Of a stretch of DNA of 64,000 bases, positions 59,793-64,000 are shown piece after piece. The stretch is from JBGSMF01 sp964651475 (GTDB taxonomy: Bacteria; Chloroflexota; Anaerolineae; Fen-1058): the NCBI GenBank assembly GCA_964651475.1, contig CAZYXV010000003.1, positions 1-64,000 on the forward strand, read 5' to 3'. Made by a program: the position numbers and the translations under genes. The first letter of the stretch is position 1; every line of letters starts with the position of its first letter. A model generated the notes under the pieces. That model did no database searches, was not told the DNA's origin, and saw only the letters and a program-made list of their open reading frames with translations.

Positions 59793-62162
59793 CTATTGTC
59801 TCTCAATAACTTCCACTGGATCAAGCCGCTTCAGCGCCCGCGCGATTGTCCCGGCGCCGACCAGGACGACGGCCAGCGGCGTCGGCAGCGTGAACAGCCA
59901 CGGGGTCAGGCTGAATACCTCCAGATTGAGGCCGCGTGGCGTGTAGGCCATTACCTGGAAAACGATCAATCCTACGATACAAACTGCCGCGCCGAGTAAC
60001 CAGGCTAAACCGACCACAGCACTGATTTCCTTCACAGTGCGCCAGACCAGCCACGGACGGCTGCGCCCGATGGCGTGCAGGATGCCGAACTCTTCCCGGC
60101 GCTGTGTGAAAAAGATATAGTTCAAGATTGCCAGGGACACCGCCGTGACAAAGGCGACGAGGCTTTGCAGCACGCCAAACACCACCACAAGCATACCGAT
60201 GCTGGCTTGCTCGTCGCGGAGTTTTGTGGCATAGACGGCAACATCGGTTTGTGTGGAGGCAATATTTTGCTCCAACCAAAGATCCATCTCGACCTTGCGT
60301 CCCTCAACCGGAACGATCAGCAAATGGGGGGGGCGCGCCGCGCTGAGCACATGGCCAGCCAGGTAGTCGTAAGAGGCCAACCCCAACCAGGGCGTGCCGG
60401 GAGAAAGCAGACCAACAATGATCATTTCAGCAGGAATATCATCCTCAGTGAGTTGTTGACCATCGTTGCCTTGCGTGTTGGCCCGTCCTCCCACGATATC
60501 GCCCACGTGCAAACCACGGTTCCTGGCAACCGCTTCCGACAGCACCATCTCGTTGGAGCGGGCCTGGGGCAGCCGCCCTTCCTTGACTTGCACCCCGAAC
60601 AAATCCAACAGCATCGGCAAATCGCTCTCGGATACGCCATAAAGGCTGATGGGAACTTGAGTGGCCGGCGGCGCCGTGACCTGCATGCCCAATGCAATCG
60701 CCGGGATCACGTTTTTGACAGCCGGATGGGTCTTGATTTGCGCCGTGACGCCCGCATCAACGCCCTGCTCCGTATTCCAAACCTCGCTCACACGCTGCAA
60801 GTATGCAAGCCGGGGCTTGAAGGCCGTCATCGGCGCCGAAAAGAGGAACACTGGAAACGCACTGCCCAGAATCATCAACGCCGTACTGATAACCAACATG
60901 GCCCCACGCCGCCGATGCCGGCGATAAAAGGTCACAGGGGATAGTGGCACAGTCAAGGAGGCACTGGTGGACCGGCGGCTGTCCGCTTCGCCGGAGAGCT
61001 GCCCACGCTCGACGATAGCCACAGCGTCGAACCGGCCAAACAGGCGCGCGACACTCACAAACGTCCAGGCAGTCACCACCAGTGGAATGGGCGTGACAAA
61101 CCAGAGCGGTGCGAGGTTGGTCAAATCCAGTTCCATGCCTAAATTGTAGTAGGGGCCGGCCTTCAGTCCAGCCAGCCCCAGCCCGGCCACCCCCAGCCCG
61201 GCAAGCCAACCCAGGCCCGCTACAATGCCCATCTCTAAAGTCAGCCGGCGGATGAGCGCGTTCTTCTGTTGACCCAGGGCGTACAACAGGCCAAACTCAC
61301 TGAGCCTCTTAGCCAAGGCGATTTGATTGATCACACCCACGACAACGGCAACGACGATAGCCACCACACAGTTGACGATGCCGAAGATGAGATAGATACC
61401 CAAGCGCGCTTGCGCAACAGATTTGGAAATCTGTCCAAAAGTCTCGACCTCAACGCGCGTGGACGCAATGGCGCTCTCCAGAAATGCGTCCACTCCGGCT
61501 TTGCGCCCCTCTTGAGCAACCACCAGCAGACCGGATGGCTGCGCGGCATACAGTTCGTGACCGGCGACATATTCGCCGGAGATAAAGCCAACCCGAACAC
61601 TGGGCTGATGCGTTGCATCACGGGCTGCGGGATCACCCTCCAAAATCCCCACCAGCACCAACGGCGCCTGGATGCCAGCATATACGGTTTTGTCCAGCGA
61701 GCGATCAATAGAGTCGCCCAGGCGCAACCGCAGTGCGCGGACCACTTCTTCCGAAAGCACAACCTCGTTCGTGCGCGGCGCGAACAAGCGCCCCTCTTTC
61801 ACCCGCGCGCCACACACCTCCATCAAGTATTGCGCCTCTTCCGGGGACACTCCCATGAAGTGCAAGTTATCCCATCCCAGCAGAGTGGGCGGATAAATTC
61901 CCAATCCATGATCTGAGATGACCTGTGCCACGTCTGGATGCGTTTGAATCTGCGGCATAGCGCCGGCTTCGAGCGCAGCGCCCTGGCTGGGGCGGACGCG
62001 GCTCAAGCAGGTCAAATCGCTAACGCGGGCGCGCATCGGGATCGAATCAAGCACCGCGACCATGACATACAATCCAAAAGTCGCCAGGCAAATGAGGCTC
62101 GACAACAGCAGTAGGCTGCGCTTGTGACGCACGTAATACGTCAATGGAGATAATGGGTTCAC
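59793..62162 (-). CDS. double-FtsX ABC permease, paralogue 1
   Basis: 789 aa. Module 1 opens LSPLTYYVRHKRSLLLL; module 2 LSPVTFYRRHRRRGAML (about residue 405). FtsX cores: AKRLSEFGLLYALGQQKNAL and TQRREEFGILHAIGRSRPWL. It follows the ATPase gene by 67 nt and precedes paralogue 2 by 29 nt. Proteins of this type act in lipoprotein release, peptide export or as mechanotransmission devices (MacB/LolCE-like); the substrate here is unknown. Confidence 0.9.
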   Translation of the reverse strand: MNPLSPLTYYVRHKRSLLLLSSLICLATFGLYVMVAVLDSIPMRARVSDLTCLSRVRPSQGAALEAGAMPQIQTHPDVAQVISDHGLGIYPPTLLGWDNLHFMGVSPEEAQYLMEVCGARVKEGRLFAPRTNEVVLSEEVVRALRLRLGDSIDRSLDKTVYAGIQAPLVLVGILEGDPAARDATHQPSVRVGFISGEYVAGHELYAAQPSGLLVVAQEGRKAGVDAFLESAIASTRVEVETFGQISKSVAQARLGIYLIFGIVNCVVAIVVAVVVGVINQIALAKRLSEFGLLYALGQQKNALIRRLTLEMGIVAGLGWLAGLGVAGLGLAGLKAGPYYNLGMELDLTNLAPLWFVTPIPLVVTAWTFVSVARLFGRFDAVAIVERGQLSGEADSRRSTSASLTVPLSPVTFYRRHRRRGAMLVISTALMILGSAFPVFLFSAPMTAFKPRLAYLQRVSEVWNTEQGVDAGVTAQIKTHPAVKNVIPAIALGMQVTAPPATQVPISLYGVSESDLPMLLDLFGVQVKEGRLPQARSNEMVLSEAVARNRGLHVGDIVGGRANTQGNDGQQLTEDDIPAEMIIVGLLSPGTPWLGLASYDYLAGHVLSAARPPHLLIVPVEGRKVEMDLWLEQNIASTQTDVAVYATKLRDEQASIGMLVVVFGVLQSLVAFVTAVSLAILNYIFFTQRREEFGILHAIGRSRPWLVWRTVKEISAVVGLAWLLGAAVCIVGLIVFQVMAYTPRGLNLEVFSLTPWLFTLPTPLAVVLVGAGTIARALKRLDPVEVIERQ

Positions 62163-62229
62163 GTTTACACCTACTTTCTGAGTGGCGCGGTCGTAGGCCG
62201 GCCACAGCAGGGATTCTCAGCGCCTCGCG

Positions 62230-62916
62230 CTACCCATTCTGGGCGGCGTTTGCCAGCCGATCCTTGACCTGGGCCACCTGCCCGTCGCGGATTGTGATGA
62301 CCAGGTCAGCCTCGCTTAGAATTTCCGGGTTGTGCGTGACGGCGATCAGGCTGCCCTGCTCGCGGTAACCGCGCAGCAAAGCCATCACCTGCAATCCCGT
62401 ATGCCGGTCCAGCAGCCCCGTCGGCTCGTCGGCAAAGATGACGCGCGGACGATGGATCATTGCGCGCGCAATCGCCACTCGCTGTCGCTCGCCGCCCGAA
62501 AGCTCGTAGGGAAAGCGATGCAGCTTGTCGCCCATTCCCAGGTCAGCCAGCAGCGCCCTGGCCTGCCCGGCGTGGGCCTTGTCTTGCATCGGCGCGGAAA
62601 CCATCACGTTTTCCAGCGCGGTCAGGTAGTTGATGAGAAAGTGCTGTTGGAAAACAAAGCCAAACTCGGTGCGCCGCAGCGCCACGCGATCGCGCTCCGC
62701 CATCTTGCTGTAGGCGCGGCCATCCAGGTAAATCTCACCTTTGGTCACCGGCCGCAGGCCGCTGAGCAGATAGAGCAGCGAGCTTTTACCAGAACCCGAA
62801 GGCCCCAAGATGCCGATAAACTGGTGCTCCTGGATCATGACCGAGATATCGTGCACGGCATCTAGCGTGGCCTCACCATCTTTGTACGTAAGCGTCACGT
62901 GTTCTGCTTGTAACAT
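62230..62916 (-). CDS. MacB/LolD-type ABC transporter ATPase
   Basis: 228 aa. Walker A GILGPSGSGKSSLLYLLSG, Q-loop FGFVFQQHFLINYLT, ABC signature LSGGERQRVAIARAM, Walker B RVIFADEPTGLLD, H-loop LIAVTHNPEI. These are the marks of the LolD/MacB subfamily that pairs with FtsX permeases. ATG 62916 with a GGAGGAATT site is preferred over upstream in-frame starts to 63033. First gene of the operon; only one ATPase for eight FtsX modules. Confidence 0.93.
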   Translation of the reverse strand: MLQAEHVTLTYKDGEATLDAVHDISVMIQEHQFIGILGPSGSGKSSLLYLLSGLRPVTKGEIYLDGRAYSKMAERDRVALRRTEFGFVFQQHFLINYLTALENVMVSAPMQDKAHAGQARALLADLGMGDKLHRFPYELSGGERQRVAIARAMIHRPRVIFADEPTGLLDRHTGLQVMALLRGYREQGSLIAVTHNPEILSEADLVITIRDGQVAQVKDRLANAAQNG

Positions 62917-62956
62917 AAATTCCTCCCCAAGAACGCGGATTGTTTTTCCATCTACT

Positions 62957-62986
62957 ATCATATACGCTCTTACCCGCATTTGTCTA
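62957..62986 (-). promoter_or_regulatory. candidate promoter of the ABC operon
   Basis: On the minus strand TAGACA (62981-62986), an 18-nt spacer and TATGAT (62957-62962), about 40 nt upstream of the ATPase ATG. Confidence 0.45.
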
Positions 62987-63029
62987 TAGGCGCGCGTCAC
63001 CTTGCAGTTGTGACGGCCATCATGCCGCA

Positions 63030-63046
63030 CCATGACAGTGTCATGG
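63030..63046. promoter_or_regulatory. palindromic candidate operator in the divergent intergenic region
   Basis: CCATGACAGTGTCATGG is a perfect palindrome around a central G. Related half-sites occur on either side (GCCATCATGC at 63016-63025 and CTGTCATTAAG at 63074-63084). It lies between the ABC operon and the response-regulator gene, so the regulator is a natural candidate ligand. Confidence 0.5.
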
Positions 63047-63061
63047 CGAGCTATTGGTCAT

Positions 63062-63090
63062 TTGTACAAGTACTGTCATTAAGCTATAAT
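63062..63090 (+). promoter_or_regulatory. candidate promoter of the response-regulator gene
   Basis: TTGTAC (63062-63067), 17-nt spacer, perfect TATAAT (63085-63090), 46 nt upstream of the ATG. The -35 is only a half match, which would fit an activated promoter. Confidence 0.5.
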
Positions 63091-63136
63091 CGGGAAGCTG
63101 CAGGTGTGATGGGAAGAGATTTGTTAGCAGAAAGAG

Positions 63137-63769
63137 ATGAGCATGATTCGTGTTGTAGTGGTAGACGACCACCCTCACGTCGCCATTGCCTTGCGGGCAT
63201 TGCTGGAAAAAACACCTGATATTCAATTGGTGGCCGAGTCGCGGCGTGGAGGTGAGGTAAACGCGCTGGTGCGCCAGACACGCCCCGATGTGCTGTTGCT
63301 CGACGTGTTTATCGAGCCTGAATTTGACGCGCTGTCTGTGGTGCGCCGGCTGCGGGCCGATTTTCCCCATCTCAAAATTTGCTTGCTCAGCGCCTACATC
63401 GAGCCGGCGTGCGTGCACGATCTGCTGCAAGCCGGCGTTTACGGTTACATTTTAAAAGACGACGATTACATTTCACGCATTGACGCCATCATACGCGAGT
63501 TGGCCGCCGGCCAGGTTTACCTCAGCCCGCAGGCCTACGAAGCCCTGGCGCAGGCCACCCGCGCGGCGGGAACCGAGCAGCCGCTTTCAGAACGCGAGAT
63601 TGAGATCCTTCGCCTGGCCCGGCGCGGCTTGCCCAACCCGCAGATTGCCCAGTCGTTGCACATCTCGGCGGGCACCGTGCGCAATCACCTTTGCTCTATC
63701 TATAACAAGTTGGGCGTCCACAATCGCCACGAGGCGCTCCAGGCAGCCTCCGAACGCCGCCTGATTTGA
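63137..63769 (+). CDS. NarL/FixJ-type response regulator
   Basis: 210 aa. Receiver domain residues 4-120: acidic pocket Asp10/Asp11, phospho-acceptor Asp56 (LLLDVFIE), Ser in LLSAYIEP and Lys in YILKDDD. LuxR-type HTH at about 145-205: LSEREIEILRLARRGLPNPQ, SAGTVRNHLCSIYNKLGV, NRHEALQAA. It binds DNA as a dimer when phosphorylated by the kinase encoded next. ATG-AGC-ATG gives two possible starts two codons apart. The divergent ABC operon is the likely target, by position only. Confidence 0.92.
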   Translation: MSMIRVVVVDDHPHVAIALRALLEKTPDIQLVAESRRGGEVNALVRQTRPDVLLLDVFIEPEFDALSVVRRLRADFPHLKICLLSAYIEPACVHDLLQAGVYGYILKDDDYISRIDAIIRELAAGQVYLSPQAYEALAQATRAAGTEQPLSEREIEILRLARRGLPNPQIAQSLHISAGTVRNHLCSIYNKLGVHNRHEALQAASERRLI

Positions 63770-63775
63770 GACGAT

Positions 63776-64000
63776 ATGGACCAAATCGCCTATTTGATCG
63801 CAGGCCTGATGCTAGGCTGGCTCACGCTGGCGGTGGGACATTTACTTTACCGGCGCGCCCGTACGTGGTGGAATGTGCAACGCTATGGAACGCCGCTCGA
63901 CCACACGGGTCTTTTGGGAGAATTTGGCCGCAAAATGAGCGGGGCGCAAGATCGCAAGACGCTGGGGCAACTGTTCGCCGCCGAATTGCCGCGCGCATTG
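63776..64000 (+). CDS. probable sensor kinase, N-terminal part, cut by the window end
   Basis: 75 codons remain, open to the last base. An N-terminal helix (YLIAGLMLGWLTLAVGHLL) is followed by a soluble part ending RKTLGQLFAAELPRAL, which resembles the start of a GAF domain in histidine kinases. Position 6 nt after a NarL-type regulator supports a cognate kinase. No kinase motif is inside the window. Confidence 0.55.
   Translation, partial: MDQIAYLIAGLMLGWLTLAVGHLLYRRARTWWNVQRYGTPLDHTGLLGEFGRKMSGAQDRKTLGQLFAAELPRAL

Noticed and set aside
1..64000. tRNA, rRNA, riboswitch or tmRNA genes
   Set aside because: I scanned the intergenic stretches by eye for cloverleaf-type arms and known riboswitch cores and saw none. 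A covariance-model search would be needed to exclude small RNAs.

Overview
The window is GC-rich, densely coding and carries no tRNA, rRNA, CRISPR array or ordinary insertion sequence that I can recognise. The content suggests an uncultured Chloroflexota (Anaerolineae-like) bacterium: CHAT/STAND signalling proteins, FHA proteins, HrcA/CIRCE-type groESL control, many short repeats. That placement is inference from gene content; no marker gene fixes it.

Left part (about 1-17.2 kb, minus strand). After small metabolic genes (GNAT, NDUFA9-like NAD(P)-binding protein, L-threonine aldolase) lies a compact four-gene operon, transcribed from 17157 down to 3139: CHAT-NB-ARC-TPR (1207 aa), a secreted beta-helix protein with a gingipain-like C25 domain (1334 aa), an nSTAND ATPase-TM-WD40 protein (about 1452 aa) and a CHAT-SIR2-like fusion (682 aa). 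Junctions are 4-nt and 14-nt overlaps and a 3-nt gap. Three caspase-fold modules, two STAND-type ATPases and a SIR2-like domain in one operon is the best candidate for an undescribed system, probably defence or regulated cell death. At its 5' end a 150-bp MITE with a 7-bp target duplication has split a DUF433 antitoxin gene whose DUF5615 partner is also decayed.

Middle (17.8-38 kb). This holds a nitrilase-fold protein without its catalytic Cys, a ClbS-like protein, an alpha/beta hydrolase, a textbook CIRCE-controlled groES-groEL pair, a GT39-like membrane protein, a PIG-L deacetylase, RtcB interrupted by a 510-aa LAGLIDADG intein with its partner archease, two FHA proteins, an SDR lacking the Tyr/Lys pair, a HicBA module, a STAND-TPR ATPase next to a small membrane protein that shares a 19-aa motif with it, a RAYT transposase flanked by two REP-like palindromes, MTA phosphorylase and an FtsW/RodA protein.

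Right part (39-51 kb, plus strand). This is a lactate/2-hydroxyacid region: V4R protein, GlcD-like oxidase, DJ-1/PfpI protein, Ldh2-type dehydrogenase, two flavodoxin-like proteins, LarA lactate racemase, GlcF-like Fe-S subunit and a second GlcD-like oxidase. Together they could interconvert and oxidise lactate stereoisomers.

Right end (51.4-64 kb). A minus-strand operon encodes one MacB-type ATPase, four tandem paralogous double-FtsX permeases and a lipoprotein membrane-fusion protein. It is divergent from a NarL-type response regulator and the start of a probable sensor kinase.

A genome-wide theme is invasive short repeats. Degenerate 7-nt tandem repeats lie between genes, around start and stop codons, and in frame inside at least three proteins. 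There are also palindromic insertions inside coding sequence and several 90-150-bp inverted-repeat elements.
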